Assembly: GCA_009746045.1 (NCBI GenBank)
Contig: RPFO01000078.1
Location: 2,049,750 to 2,113,749 of the forward strand
From: Mesostigma viride
Lineage: Eukaryota; Streptophyta; Mesostigmatophyceae; Mesostigmatales; Mesostigmataceae
Length of the DNA stretch: 64,000 nt
Reading direction: 5' to 3'
Below the pieces are notes generated by a model, which ran no database searches, was not told the origin of the DNA, and saw only the letters and a program-made list of their open reading frames with translations. The position numbers and the translations under genes are program-made. Shown here piece by piece: positions 8,322 to 17,165 of the stretch (the first letter of the stretch is position 1; each line of letters opens with the position of its first letter).

Positions 8322-8768
8322 ATGGACACGGCGCTCGCAATTGACGAATGGAAGCGCTCGATGCGCGACATGACGTCAGAGTACATCGAGATAGACGACG
8401 CGATGAAGCGCGCATCCAAAGAGATTTTGCCGTTGAGGAAACGAAAAGGCGCGCTCGAGACCAGCATCATCGAGAGCATGGTGTCCGCTGGCGTGGACGC
8501 ATGCAACATCTCTGGCACGCAAGATAAGCTAGTTGTCAAGAAGACGCGCAAGAAGGCAACGCTGAGTAAGGCAGAGTGTCTCGAACGCCTTGTCAACTAC
8601 TTTGATAATGACAGCGAGAGGGCGAATGAGTGCTGGAACTTCATTCACGAGTCAGAGGTCGTGGAGGTCAACAGACTGAGGCGACAGACCAAGAAGGGGG
8701 GGAAAAACAACGCGGACGAAGCGGACGCGGAGGCCTCGAGGGACGAGGAGAGGAACACGCAGGAGTGA
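8322..8768 (+). CDS. Coiled-coil/basic protein resembling a giant-virus DUF (DUF5760-like)
   Basis: 148 residues from the ATG at 8322. The central pattern 'LPLRKRKGALETSIIESMVS' followed by '...NISGTQDKLVVKKTRKKATL' resembles a family common in giant viruses in which a helical segment precedes a short beta strand and a K-rich motif; I recall it as DUF5760 but cannot verify this. The C-terminus is charged ('KKGGKNNADEADAEASRDEE'). Probably nucleic-acid- or protein-binding; unknown role. Confidence 0.65.
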   Translation: MDTALAIDEWKRSMRDMTSEYIEIDDAMKRASKEILPLRKRKGALETSIIESMVSAGVDACNISGTQDKLVVKKTRKKATLSKAECLERLVNYFDNDSERANECWNFIHESEVVEVNRLRRQTKKGGKNNADEADAEASRDEERNTQE

Positions 8769-8776
8769 GGCTTTAA

Positions 8777-8953
8777 TTACCGCATGTCGGAAACGAAGAA
8801 AGTGATGCCGCTCTTTGGATTGTCGATGAAGCTCCCGTATGCGTTTACCCATCCCACGCCCGTGTGAAACTCGGGCCAGTCTTGCAACACATCGAACTGG
8901 CTTTTTGTTGGCGTGGAGGACGCTGAACTCGCCGTGACGACGGAGGACTCCAT
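8777..8953 (-). CDS. Hidden 58-residue ORF, head-to-head with the RING gene
   Basis: An ATG at 8953 (minus) opens a 58-codon frame ending with TAA at 8777-8779. The product has protein-like composition with aromatic and glycine residues ('DWPEFHTGVGWVNAYGSF') and ends 'GITFFVSDMR'. It fills the gap between the convergent gene ending at 8768 and the divergent RING gene, whose ATG at 8952 overlaps its own start. No family recognised. A gene is likely because the gap is otherwise unexplained, but this is not certain. Confidence 0.4.
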   Translation of the reverse strand: MESSVVTASSASSTPTKSQFDVLQDWPEFHTGVGWVNAYGSFIDNPKSGITFFVSDMR

Positions 8954-9695
8954 GGATCTCGTGGATGGTCAGACGGTGATGATGTCAAACGAAGACTTGA
9001 CATGCACCATATGCCTCAACGCGTTGTCTGAACCTGTTATAATCGAATGCAACACGCGCACGCGGGGGGGCAAGTGCGAGGCCATGGTGTGCAGGGTTCC
9101 ATGCATGGAGCAGCTCATTGAAAGACAGAAAAACAGGGGAGGGCCGTCCGCATCAGTCGTTGGAAGGTGCATACTGTGCAGGGGGGCGTGGAATCGATAC
9201 GAGTACCGCCCTAACGTGCGAGTCGGGGCCTTGACGGCCGACCTGATGCGGAAATGTCCTCATACCATGCACGGATGCCGCTACAACGGGAAAATGATGG
9301 ATGTTCGCAATCACGCGCTTACCTGTGGCTTTCAGAAAGTGCCGTGTCCTAACAAGCCCTTTGGATGCGCGGAGGAGATGCACCGCAAGGATATGAATGC
9401 GCACAAGAATGCGTGTCGATACTTCCCATGCAAGTTCGTTCTTGACGGCGACGGGTGTCGCGTGACCACGACGATGGACGGAATTCGCGCACACGAGTCA
9501 GCTTGTCCCTACGGCGTATCGCCGTGCATCGACTTGATCACAAAGCTGAGGGACAAGCTAGGCATGTGGAGATCCTGCAATGATCACAACCTGATGCGAT
9601 GGGAGTTGTGCGAATGCGGAATGACTTTGCAGGCAGATAGGAGGAGATATCAGTGCGATTGTCTCATTGAGACCGGAGAATATATTCCCATTTGA
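8952..9695 (+). CDS. RING plus TRAF-type zinc-finger protein (probable E3 ubiquitin ligase)
   Basis: 247 residues from the ATG at 8952 (a GTG at 8913 is in frame). An N-terminal RING-like domain has C18, C21, C33, C42, C47, C51, C73 and C76 with 'CTICLNALSEP' and 'CILCRGAW'. It is followed by TRAF-type zinc fingers ('CPHTMHGCRYNGKMMDVRNH', 'CPNKPFGCAEEMHRKDMNAH') and a C-terminal Cys-rich segment 'CECGMTLQADRRRYQCDC'. The layout RING then TRAF fingers is that of SIAH/TRAF-like E3 ligases. It likely acts on host ubiquitin pathways with the nearby OTU and F-box genes. Confidence 0.85.
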   Translation: MDLVDGQTVMMSNEDLTCTICLNALSEPVIIECNTRTRGGKCEAMVCRVPCMEQLIERQKNRGGPSASVVGRCILCRGAWNRYEYRPNVRVGALTADLMRKCPHTMHGCRYNGKMMDVRNHALTCGFQKVPCPNKPFGCAEEMHRKDMNAHKNACRYFPCKFVLDGDGCRVTTTMDGIRAHESACPYGVSPCIDLITKLRDKLGMWRSCNDHNLMRWELCECGMTLQADRRRYQCDCLIETGEYIPI

Positions 9696-9707
9696 ATAAA
9701 CGGAACA

Positions 9708-10262
9708 TCATTGCTGATTATCCTCAACAATGTGACGAGCCATTGCACGCAGCGCGCACTCTCCGATCGCAGGCATGTGTTTCTTTAGCAATTTCATAAA
9801 AACGTCGTAAGGTTCCCACTCTAGCCATCTGACAAACGCCGTGTGCAGGTCCTTGCAGTCGGAACACGTGCAGGTTGGTGCTGGCGTCTCGCGCTCGCTC
9901 AACCCCGCATTAATATCTGCATCCCTTGCCATGTCTTCTTCGTCGCCGGTGTCGCTGCCATCGCTTGTCAAGTCCGCGTCATCGCTTAGTAGGATTTTCT
10001 TTACGCTAGATATCTCGCTCTCCAACATGGGTCTGTCCATGTAAGTGATCGTCTCGGCGAGAAGTGACGCGTGCATTACAGGAATTACGTGTTCTGGACC
10101 AACCACCTTTTCATTGTGTTTTAGGTACGAGCTTGCGCGTTGACAAGACAGTTGCAATAGGTTGCAAAACAAAGAGTCTATTGTTAACGCAAAGTCATCG
10201 TTTATTACTGACTGCTTGATGTCTGAGCCACCACCGGCTTTCATGAAGGCATAGGAACTCAT
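9708..10262 (-). CDS. Histone-fold-like protein with acidic linker
   Basis: 184 residues. Residues about 26-66 ('LFCNLLQLSCQRASSYLKHN' then 'EKVVGPEHVIPVM') match the long alpha2, loop and alpha3 pattern of histone-fold proteins of the TAF/archaeal type. An acidic stretch follows ('DDADLTSDGSDTGDEED'), then 'CTCSDC' and a helical C-terminus. It could pair with another histone-fold protein for transcription or DNA packaging. Family assignment is by eye only. It lies convergent with the RING gene, 12 bases apart. Confidence 0.6.
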   Translation of the reverse strand: MSSYAFMKAGGGSDIKQSVINDDFALTIDSLFCNLLQLSCQRASSYLKHNEKVVGPEHVIPVMHASLLAETITYMDRPMLESEISSVKKILLSDDADLTSDGSDTGDEEDMARDADINAGLSERETPAPTCTCSDCKDLHTAFVRWLEWEPYDVFMKLLKKHMPAIGECALRAMARHIVEDNQQ

Positions 10263-10302
10263 ATGCAGTTATACAATAAAGCTTATATAAAATGCGCTGT
10301 TA

Positions 10303-11247
10303 TCAGATGGTTATTTCAACCAGCGGCCGCCCGCGATCGCCAATCCCGGCCTGCAATAGACCGTGCTTGTATCTCCTTCTGCAGCCAGAGCCAATGCCGG
10401 CCATCATGTCGTACAGATTAGTGATGGTGCGTCTGCAGAACACGCACTCCCTGCGGCGCGCCCACCTGGGGAGTGTGCCGGCTGGGTCGGCAACAAAGTC
10501 TGCCATGGCGTCATCAAACACGTTGTTCCAACCGCTTGTTACAAAAACGCGGTCGTCCGTGTCCACCGTGGCCGTCACGTCGAGCAGGCCCAAGTGGTAC
10601 CCCCACGTGTCCACTGCGTTAAAACACCACAGTCTCGTTGAACTGTCAAGACAAAAGATCACGCGAGCGTAGATGCCAAACCGCACCTCCATGTAGGCGT
10701 AGCGCCTGTACCCATCTGCATACCCGCGACGATTGCGCGGTTGCGTCACCATGCCGCTTAGGAGCACGCTTCGTATTGTTCTGAGGCCCGTCTTGGACAC
10801 TTCGTTGGCAGACTCGTGAGCGCAGTCGTTGAGGCTGGCTGGAATAGAGTACAGGTCGTGAAGCGTACCTATGGTAACGCGGTCGCCGCCAGGGGCCGCT
10901 GGGAACAAGTGGTTAACGCAACGTACGAGCCATGCCAGGTGCGCGTGGGCAACCACGCCAAACACGGCGTAATAGTTGTTGTCGACCTTTGTCATGCACC
11001 TGGCGACGAAAGGCATGCACTGTCGCATGGCACGCACTGCCTCGCCTGTTATGCCAAGCACGCCGTCGTTTGGGATGGTCATGCGAGGGTCCAATCCGAT
11101 CTGCTGCAGAAAATGAACGCCTGTAAAATAGTCTTTGTACACGTTATTTAAATAGGTGCACACGCGAGCGTTGCTAGCGTCCTCTACGCTCACGCTGCTA
11201 AGAATTTTATCTATTAGCTCGGGCGGTAGGTCGGTAAGAGACATCAT
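10303..11247 (-). CDS. F-box-like protein with C-terminal Cys motif
   Basis: 314 residues from the ATG at 11247 (MMSLTDLPPELIDKIL). The N-terminus fits an F-box: 'LTDLPPELIDKILSSVSVED' followed by 'ASNARVCTYLNNV'. F-box proteins recruit substrates to SCF ubiquitin ligases through SKP1. The C-terminal part has 'CVFCRRTITNLYDMMAGIGS' plus 'GCRRRY', a likely small zinc-binding element. The frame extends upstream of 11247 but that part overlaps the next gene and looks spurious. Confidence 0.75.
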   Translation of the reverse strand: MMSLTDLPPELIDKILSSVSVEDASNARVCTYLNNVYKDYFTGVHFLQQIGLDPRMTIPNDGVLGITGEAVRAMRQCMPFVARCMTKVDNNYYAVFGVVAHAHLAWLVRCVNHLFPAAPGGDRVTIGTLHDLYSIPASLNDCAHESANEVSKTGLRTIRSVLLSGMVTQPRNRRGYADGYRRYAYMEVRFGIYARVIFCLDSSTRLWCFNAVDTWGYHLGLLDVTATVDTDDRVFVTSGWNNVFDDAMADFVADPAGTLPRWARRRECVFCRRTITNLYDMMAGIGSGCRRRYKHGLLQAGIGDRGRPLVEITI

Positions 11248-11530
11248 GATGTCCGCTCTGTCCGCAAGAACCGTCCTGCTTTCGCGTTTGGGACACAGCG
11301 GACACCTTGCGGTTGATCTCGGGCAGTAGCGCAAGGACAAGGAAATACGCGCCCGTGACTAGCAGCGCAACGTCAATCTTATGCACTGCCTGGTAAGCGC
11401 CCGCAAACACTACGATGGATTTTATTAGTGCCGTATCTGCCGGGAAGTCGCACGCAAGCACGGGCGTCAACAAGTATGCAAATACAAATGTGGCGGAATT
11501 CAAGGCATCAAGAGCAACAGTGGAGTCCAT
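11207..11530 (-). CDS. Small two-helix membrane protein
   Basis: 107 residues with hydrophobic segments at about 14-33 ('TFVFAYLLTPVLA') and 40-70 ('IVVFAGAYQAVHKIDVALLV', 'TGAYFLVLALLPEI'). No family recognised. Its 3' end overlaps the start of the F-box gene by 41 bases on the same strand, so the two are probably cotranscribed. Confidence 0.65.
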   Translation of the reverse strand: MDSTVALDALNSATFVFAYLLTPVLACDFPADTALIKSIVVFAGAYQAVHKIDVALLVTGAYFLVLALLPEINRKVSAVSQTRKQDGSCGQSGHHDVSYRPTARANR

Positions 11531-11676
11531 TTTATTAACAGTAATATATATTTAGACATACTTTGGACAAATCACAAATCGTTCCTCCGTCATTAAACAA
11601 ATTATTTGAAGCTTAGTATTTGCTCGATTTGCTACAAAACGCTTTTATTTGCCAGTCGTGAGTTGCGTCTCTTCAT

Positions 11677-12627
11677 TTATTTGTCATTGCGAGAAACCGT
11701 CCGGAGCAGGCTGCTGTCAAACGAGCATGCGACACGAGTTGCGCTGGACACCGAGTCGTCGTCAAATGCAGCAAACAACTCGCGCTTGATCAGTTGACCA
11801 AAATGCCGCTCCTCGTCCTGCGTCAGCTTGGCCTGAGCGCTAAAGATAGAAGCGTCCTTCATCATCGCCAGCATATCGATTGCGTGTCGCACGCGTCGCG
11901 CCCGGTCATGCTCCTCGATCGCTCGCTTGCGTGACGACATCTCGCACTTTGCGATATCTGACATGCGCGCCTCGATGTCGTCCTTGCCATCTGCACGCGG
12001 TACGGGGCTCCTGGCAGGCGGGGAAGTGCATGAGTCGCTGGTGTCTAGGACGATCTTGTCGGGAGAGGCGGACTTGCGACTAGTGCCAGCTGCATGCTCC
12101 TTGCGCCTCTCCACCGGTGCCACAGTTCGCAACGGCTCAGTCGACAGCTGCGAGACGACACTGTCGCACCAGAACTCGGCGATCGTTGAAATATCACCTC
12201 CAATCCACGAAGCCACGCGTTTGGCCACGGTGGTGTTAACCCAAATGCAGTCGACGTCATTGCACCTGCCAATATCGTGACACAGGTCGACGACACCTCG
12301 CGTAAATTCAAACATCACGTCGCCGACGTGGATACGCACGGACGGCGAGGTGTCGTTCGAGCAGAGCGCTTTAATGAACCTCAGATTGGATGGATCGTCT
12401 AGAAAATCCCCGAGAGTTGTCGTGCCACCCGAGCAAGCCTTAAGCAAGCTCGATACGTTTATCATCCTGTCGCTCGCACGCACCCGCATAACTACGTTCG
12501 TGTCAACGGGAATCCGCAACGGAATGCGCTCGAGCATCCGGTTTAGCTTGAAGACGTATCCGTCCGCGTCTACAGCCTTCATAACGAAGCAGTCCTTGAC
12601 GGCCGGGATGCAGTCAGCTGCTGCCAT
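11677..12627 (-). CDS. KilA-N domain protein
   Basis: 316 residues. Residues about 45-150 follow a KilA-N layout: 'VMRVRASDRMINVSSLLKAC', a 'GDFLDDPSNLRFI' helix, 'VRIHVGDVMFEFTRGVVDL', and 'WVNTTVAKRVASWIGGDI', equivalent to the 'hP.lA..iA.Wisp.f' motif. The C-terminal half is a basic, Ser/Pro-rich linker and a predicted coiled coil (residues 220-290). KilA-N proteins in large DNA viruses are DNA-binding and often host-range or apoptosis regulators. The N-terminal 'VDADGYVFKLNRM' resembles a segment of the protein at 53499. Confidence 0.7.
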   Translation of the reverse strand: MAAADCIPAVKDCFVMKAVDADGYVFKLNRMLERIPLRIPVDTNVVMRVRASDRMINVSSLLKACSGGTTTLGDFLDDPSNLRFIKALCSNDTSPSVRIHVGDVMFEFTRGVVDLCHDIGRCNDVDCIWVNTTVAKRVASWIGGDISTIAEFWCDSVVSQLSTEPLRTVAPVERRKEHAAGTSRKSASPDKIVLDTSDSCTSPPARSPVPRADGKDDIEARMSDIAKCEMSSRKRAIEEHDRARRVRHAIDMLAMMKDASIFSAQAKLTQDEERHFGQLIKRELFAAFDDDSVSSATRVACSFDSSLLRTVSRNDK

Positions 12628-13339
12628 TTAAAATAATGCGGGTGAGAGTCTGCTCGCCGGAGTGTGCAGCAGTGCGCACTGCGCCTGCAAAGAATACGTG
12701 AGAGTCTAGTCTGCCGCCAGAGAAGTTGGAGTCTTGCAAGAAGCCCAGGCTGTTGTTGGGCTTAAATGCTCACTCAAGTGGGACTCCACTCCGGTGACCC
12801 CGCATGATTGTAACCGTTTCTACTGCGACAAGGGCATACGTCAGTTATTTTTTGCAGGCACTGCTAGTGGGAATGACGTTTTGGCGCGGTAGGGACATGC
12901 CATCGCGTTATTAGATTTGGCAAATCTCAGCATATGCCCCTCACTTTCCCGCGCTCCCATGCGTGTTCAGACGATATCTGACGGAAAGCTGTACCTGTTT
13001 TTGAACTCTGACGACATTCTGATACGTCGCAATCTCTCCAGAGGAAAAGTGTACGGGGGACCACGTGACCGGACACGTGTCTGTTATAGGTGCCAGGACG
13101 ATGTATCCCCTTTTCTGCCGCAGAAATGAGGGTGCAGCATCGCAATTTCCAATGCTACGTGGTGCGTGTATATTTCATCCGCCAAAGAACTCCCTGGCGC
13201 TCACGAGTTGCCGTCGAATTCTAGTTTCTAATGGAAAATACGGACACGGAAAATTTCCAGACGATGAACGCCTGCCAACCCTTTGTCACGTGGCGTGCGA
13301 TTAAGATGTATAAATTCTGGTCGGGTATAGGTATGAGGT
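12628..13339. other. Divergent intergenic region between KilA-N and helicase genes
   Basis: About 700 bases that must hold the promoters of the two divergent genes. 'GTGAGAGTCT' occurs twice (about 12650 and 12701). No credible long gene; one possible small ORF is listed separately. I see no other structure. Confidence 0.5.
12959..13129 (+). CDS. Possible small ORF, 56 residues
   Basis: The ATG at 12959 opens a 56-codon frame ending at 13129 ('MRVQTISDGKLYLFLNSDD'...'CYRCQDDVSPFLPQK'). The composition is protein-like and there is a CxxxC, but no homology is recognised and the region is otherwise intergenic, so it may be chance. Confidence 0.22.
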   Translation: MRVQTISDGKLYLFLNSDDILIRRNLSRGKVYGGPRDRTRVCYRCQDDVSPFLPQK

Positions 13340-15673
13340 ATGAATGTGCGTCCACTCCACGAACGCACGCGCACTTCACGCGACTCGGTGGACATGACGC
13401 CGAATCGTGTGAGAAAAAGGGCGAAGATGGTGGACCTGGAGCCCGAAATGTCAGGAGATGGTCACTCTGGCGACGAGGATGACGATGGAGCCTCCGAAAC
13501 ATCATCTGATGCCAACTTTCTTGCGGACAGCAACGAAGATGATGGCGAACCACCGTCATTTTATGCCGCTGCTCGAGTTTCCATGGATAGCGAGGACGAC
13601 GCTGCTTCCGAGGCCGGGGGCGCCGCCAGGAGTGACACCACGGGAATTCGGAACGATGCAGGTCCGAGTGACGATGCTCAAGGTGGTCGGCCAGCGTTTG
13701 GGATGGATGAATTCAGGACCATGCTTTCAGACGAGGAGGGGACGGACGTCTTCATGGCAGAGGCGTCCCTGTACGAAGAGGACAGACTATTGGATTTCAT
13801 CAGCATGGTGCGTGCTGGGCTGTTGGACGCGCATCCTGCAGACCTGATGGCGGACATCTTCGGTCTATACATTCAGGAACCGGGCGATGCGTCTGCCGAT
13901 GACCCGAACTGGAAGATGGCGGAGTGCTGGAGGACCGTAAACGAGGCGCCGGATGTGTCGGAGATATACGTGAAGGTTAACAAGCGCAACGTGGCGACGA
14001 TATCCAGGCTGCACGCTGTCATTGCGCGCATCGAGATGAAGCAGATGGAAGGCCACATGTGGGAGCTGTACGAGGCCATCGCGCGTGTGTTCACCATGCG
14101 CGAGTCCATATGCAGTGTGCTCGAGTCCAGGGTGCCGCGTAAAGAGAGAAGCGCAATGAACAAGCTTTCGTTGATGATTCGACTGAGCAACGGATCAGCT
14201 GAGCTCACGGACCACCAGCGTCTCCTCATCATCTTGTCAAACAAGTGGCACGTGTCGGGTGTGCGTCGGGGGGAGGGCGTCGACGACGGTGTGTACGTGC
14301 GCCAGAAGACGCCTGACGGTCACGACACTCACTACTGGCAGAGGTGCACCACAATCGCCGAGTGGGTTGCTGAGCAGACCAGCACGAGGGATCCAGTTCT
14401 GTGGGGGATGGCGACGCGTGACCCCAACACGCGCAAGAAGATTGTCGATCACATCATCGGCTCGTCCAGCAGCGAGTTCCCCGTACGCCCGCGTGACCGT
14501 CACGTGTTTGCGTTCAAGAACGGAATCTACAAGGCTGACACGGACGAGTTCTTTGAATACCCAGCCCAGCAGCTGTCGGACGACATCGGCGCCTGCAGGT
14601 ACTTCGACGCCGTCGACATGCCGCTGGAGATGTTTGAGGGCGACGTGCGACGGGGCGACTACGACACAGGGGGGTGGCAGGACATACTGGTGGAGCCTGT
14701 CACCAAGATCCTGGATGACCAGCAGTACAACGCCGACGTCAAGAAAGCATTCTGGGCTCTGGCCATCGGGCGCATGCTGTACAATCTCAAAGAGGTGTCC
14801 AACATGGAAGTGATGGTTTTCCTGAAGGGCATTGCGGGCTCTGGCAAGTCAACGCTCGTCAAGATTGTAGAGCTAATGTACGGCGAGGACGCCGGCCTCG
14901 TGTCGAACAACATTGAGTCGCTGTTCGGTCTCTCCCAGCACATCAGCAAGTACGTGATATACAGCTACGAGCTGAACGAGAGCTTCTCGCTGACGCAGTC
15001 CGAGTTCCTATCTCTTGTCAGCGGCGAGCGCTTGACAATGGCGCGGAAGCACAAGGAGGCCATATCGCAGTCGTGGAAGGCGCCGTTCCTGGCAGCAGGA
15101 AACCGGGCATTCTGGAAGACAGACAACGCGAGTGCCGTGTTCAGGCGTCTTATTCTCTTCCCCTTCGACAAGAAGCCGTCGGCTGGGCAGGACACGCGTC
15201 TGGACAGGCGCATAGAACGGGACATTGGCCTGATCATTGTCAAGGGCAACCGCGCATACCGCTCCTTGGTAAACAAGCTGGGCGACAGGGAGGTGCATGA
15301 CATACTCCCTGAAATGTTCATGGCGTGGAGGAGCCAGGCGCAAGAATCGACTAACCCGCTGATGACGTTCCTGACCACTGTCTCCTGGGTTTTGAGACAC
15401 CCGGACAACTACGTCCCCTGGGAGATCTTCCAGCGCAAGTACCAGGAGTGGCTCAGGGCTCGCGACAGCCGAGCTAGGTCGACGCTCGACGATGACTACT
15501 ACAAGCACGTCTTCACCGAGTTCCGCATTCGCGTCGTGTTTGAGCGGGTCACAAAGACGTACCCGCGCAACACCATCCACCGACGCCGCTGCTTCTACGT
15601 TTATGGTGTCGACTTTGACATGGAGGGCATGGAGGGCGCAGACTACGCTGCCAACAACAACGCTGCCGAGTAG
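13340..15673 (+). CDS. D5-like SF3 helicase (primase-helicase C-terminal half)
   Basis: 777 residues. The acidic N-terminus (to about residue 110) is followed by a D5_N-like region, then an SF3 AAA+ helicase core: Walker A 'GIAGSGKST' at 497-505, Walker B region 'YVIYSYELNES' near 540, and the sensor motif 'AAGNRAFWKTDNASAVFRRL' near 585. The C-terminus ('WEIFQRKYQEWL') resembles the winged-helix end of D5-type proteins. D5 is the replicative helicase of nucleocytoplasmic large DNA viruses. Here it lacks a fused primase; a separate primase is at 23922. An ATG at 13394 is an alternative start. Confidence 0.93.
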   Translation: MNVRPLHERTRTSRDSVDMTPNRVRKRAKMVDLEPEMSGDGHSGDEDDDGASETSSDANFLADSNEDDGEPPSFYAAARVSMDSEDDAASEAGGAARSDTTGIRNDAGPSDDAQGGRPAFGMDEFRTMLSDEEGTDVFMAEASLYEEDRLLDFISMVRAGLLDAHPADLMADIFGLYIQEPGDASADDPNWKMAECWRTVNEAPDVSEIYVKVNKRNVATISRLHAVIARIEMKQMEGHMWELYEAIARVFTMRESICSVLESRVPRKERSAMNKLSLMIRLSNGSAELTDHQRLLIILSNKWHVSGVRRGEGVDDGVYVRQKTPDGHDTHYWQRCTTIAEWVAEQTSTRDPVLWGMATRDPNTRKKIVDHIIGSSSSEFPVRPRDRHVFAFKNGIYKADTDEFFEYPAQQLSDDIGACRYFDAVDMPLEMFEGDVRRGDYDTGGWQDILVEPVTKILDDQQYNADVKKAFWALAIGRMLYNLKEVSNMEVMVFLKGIAGSGKSTLVKIVELMYGEDAGLVSNNIESLFGLSQHISKYVIYSYELNESFSLTQSEFLSLVSGERLTMARKHKEAISQSWKAPFLAAGNRAFWKTDNASAVFRRLILFPFDKKPSAGQDTRLDRRIERDIGLIIVKGNRAYRSLVNKLGDREVHDILPEMFMAWRSQAQESTNPLMTFLTTVSWVLRHPDNYVPWEIFQRKYQEWLRARDSRARSTLDDDYYKHVFTEFRIRVVFERVTKTYPRNTIHRRRCFYVYGVDFDMEGMEGADYAANNNAAE

Positions 15674-15709
15674 AGGCATGATGAAAATATTCGGAACTAC
15701 TTGATAAAC

Positions 15710-15949
15710 ATGACCTCGTTAGCGAGAGTATACCCTGGTTTGATGCGCACTGCGCCCGCTGTGGGAAATAAGCGCGTGCAGGCGCTGCCCTTTGCAAGTA
15801 GTTCCGTATCTGATGCGATTGTTTGGATGATTGATGTTGTAACTGCTTTGGGAATTAATGTAAACGTCATTAATGAAGAGACATTTGGCGAGTTATTACT
15901 AGGCGCCGTCGTGTTGTGGATCATCCACAGCGTCCGCGGTTGTGACTAA
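15710..15949 (+). CDS. Small membrane protein
   Basis: 79 residues from the ATG at 15710, with hydrophobic stretches 'DAIVWMIDVVTALGINVNVI' and 'LLLGAVVLWIIHSV'. It follows the helicase gene by 36 bases on the same strand and converges on the gene at 15921 with a 29-base overlap. Unknown role. Confidence 0.6.
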   Translation: MTSLARVYPGLMRTAPAVGNKRVQALPFASSSVSDAIVWMIDVVTALGINVNVINEETFGELLLGAVVLWIIHSVRGCD

Positions 15950-16316
15950 GAGCGATCCCCAGTCTGCGTATTGCGTCGGACGTGTTGTTAGTAGCGGACT
16001 GAGGCTTATCGCGTTTCTTCTCCGGACCCCATTCGACATACAGTGCGCATTTGCCAACTTGCTTTATACGAAAACCGCGACGAAACAGCCGCTTTCCAAC
16101 CTGTTTTACCACCTCTGACGGCGAGTAGAACGGCAGACCGAATTGGTACACGGGCACGGTGTAGAACACAAACGTCCGTCCTTGTTTTGCGCTAGAGGCA
16201 ATTGCCGTTTCGACCGCGTTCGTCATTCTGTCAACAACCACGCGGCTGCCGCGTTCGGATTCTCTGGACATCGAGTAGGCGCGAGTGGCTGTCATACGCG
16301 CACCGGACTGGGACAT
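15921..16316 (-). CDS. Conserved-looking small giant-virus protein
   Basis: 131 residues. The pattern 'GRTFVFYTVPVYQFGLPFYS' followed by 'VVKQVGKRLFRRGFRIKQVG' and 'LYVEW' resembles a short protein found in many algal and amoebal giant viruses (I recall it as DUF5759, unverified). Its ATG (16314-16316) abuts the divergent ATG at 16317 within CATATG; an internal start at MTATRAYS is possible. Function unknown. Confidence 0.65.
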   Translation of the reverse strand: MSQSGARMTATRAYSMSRESERGSRVVVDRMTNAVETAIASSAKQGRTFVFYTVPVYQFGLPFYSPSEVVKQVGKRLFRRGFRIKQVGKCALYVEWGPEKKRDKPQSATNNTSDAIRRLGIALSHNRGRCG

Positions 16317-16820
16317 ATGTGGAGTATACTATCTAACTCCGATAACTATGTCGAGTGTTGCAACGGGCCGAACTACGTGTTCATTGGAAAAGATTCCAAG
16401 GACAGCGTGTCGTTTGAATCTACCTCCGAGCGGTGGTCGTTTGACAGAATCAAGAAAAGACTCGGGAAAGATGCGCGTCTGTACGACATCCTAAAACCGC
16501 TCGCGTCAGGGTCTAATTATTCAATCGGCGTATACTGTGGATCTGTTAAAAAGGGTATAAACAAGATGGCCACTGGGATAATTGACAACCCAGTCAGCGG
16601 CGACGTCTTGATGATGAAGACGTTCGACGACGGCGATAACCCCACCGTTGTTGGTAATATTAGCCCTGACGAGTTCCACCTTGCGGTCAGGGCCCCCAGG
16701 GACATCTGGGTCAAGCACTTGTGCGCGCAGAGTACGCCAGTCACGTGGCCCGTATGCACCGCTTGTGCAACCCCGTACGTGGCTCGCGAGCCCGGGGCTG
16801 CAATGTGCACGTGCCGGTAA
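16317..16820 (+). CDS. Protein with C-terminal zinc-ribbon-like motif
   Basis: 167 residues from the ATG at 16317; the frame is open further upstream but that part overlaps the divergent gene. The C-terminus 'CTACATPYVAREPGAAMCTC' has two CxC/CxxC pairs and could bind zinc. The central part is beta-rich ('NYSIGVYCGSVKKGI'). No family recognised. AATAAA-type sequence follows directly at 16820-16830. Confidence 0.6.
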   Translation: MWSILSNSDNYVECCNGPNYVFIGKDSKDSVSFESTSERWSFDRIKKRLGKDARLYDILKPLASGSNYSIGVYCGSVKKGINKMATGIIDNPVSGDVLMMKTFDDGDNPTVVGNISPDEFHLAVRAPRDIWVKHLCAQSTPVTWPVCTACATPYVAREPGAAMCTCR

Positions 16821-16854
16821 TAAATAAATGTGTGCCTAAAATAAATAAAGTGCC

Positions 16855-17076
16855 ATGTTGAAAATTAGCACACAGGACACGCGCGAACGTGCAGGATGCG
16901 GACGTCAGTTAGCCTTCTCCAATACATTCATTATGTTTGCCGCAGTCGCCATTGCGGTTGGCGGTTTCTTGCTGTGGCGGCGCCCGACTGTTGCGACAGA
17001 GACAATCAACGATGCTCTTTGTGTGAGCGATGCCACGCAATTGCCTATAAGAGGACAGACGATGTTTACCGGATAA
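16855..17076 (+). CDS. Single-pass membrane protein
   Basis: 73 residues with one hydrophobic segment 'NTFIMFAAVAIAVGGFLLW' followed by basic residues. First of a run of five tiny membrane-protein genes on the same strand. Confidence 0.55.
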   Translation: MLKISTQDTRERAGCGRQLAFSNTFIMFAAVAIAVGGFLLWRRPTVATETINDALCVSDATQLPIRGQTMFTG

Positions 17077-17165
17077 TTAATAAATCATCAAATCGATACG
17101 TCATCACTGGTCAAAATAGTTACTTCAGTAGACTAACGCGAGTAAAAAATCTCGGCCGATATATA

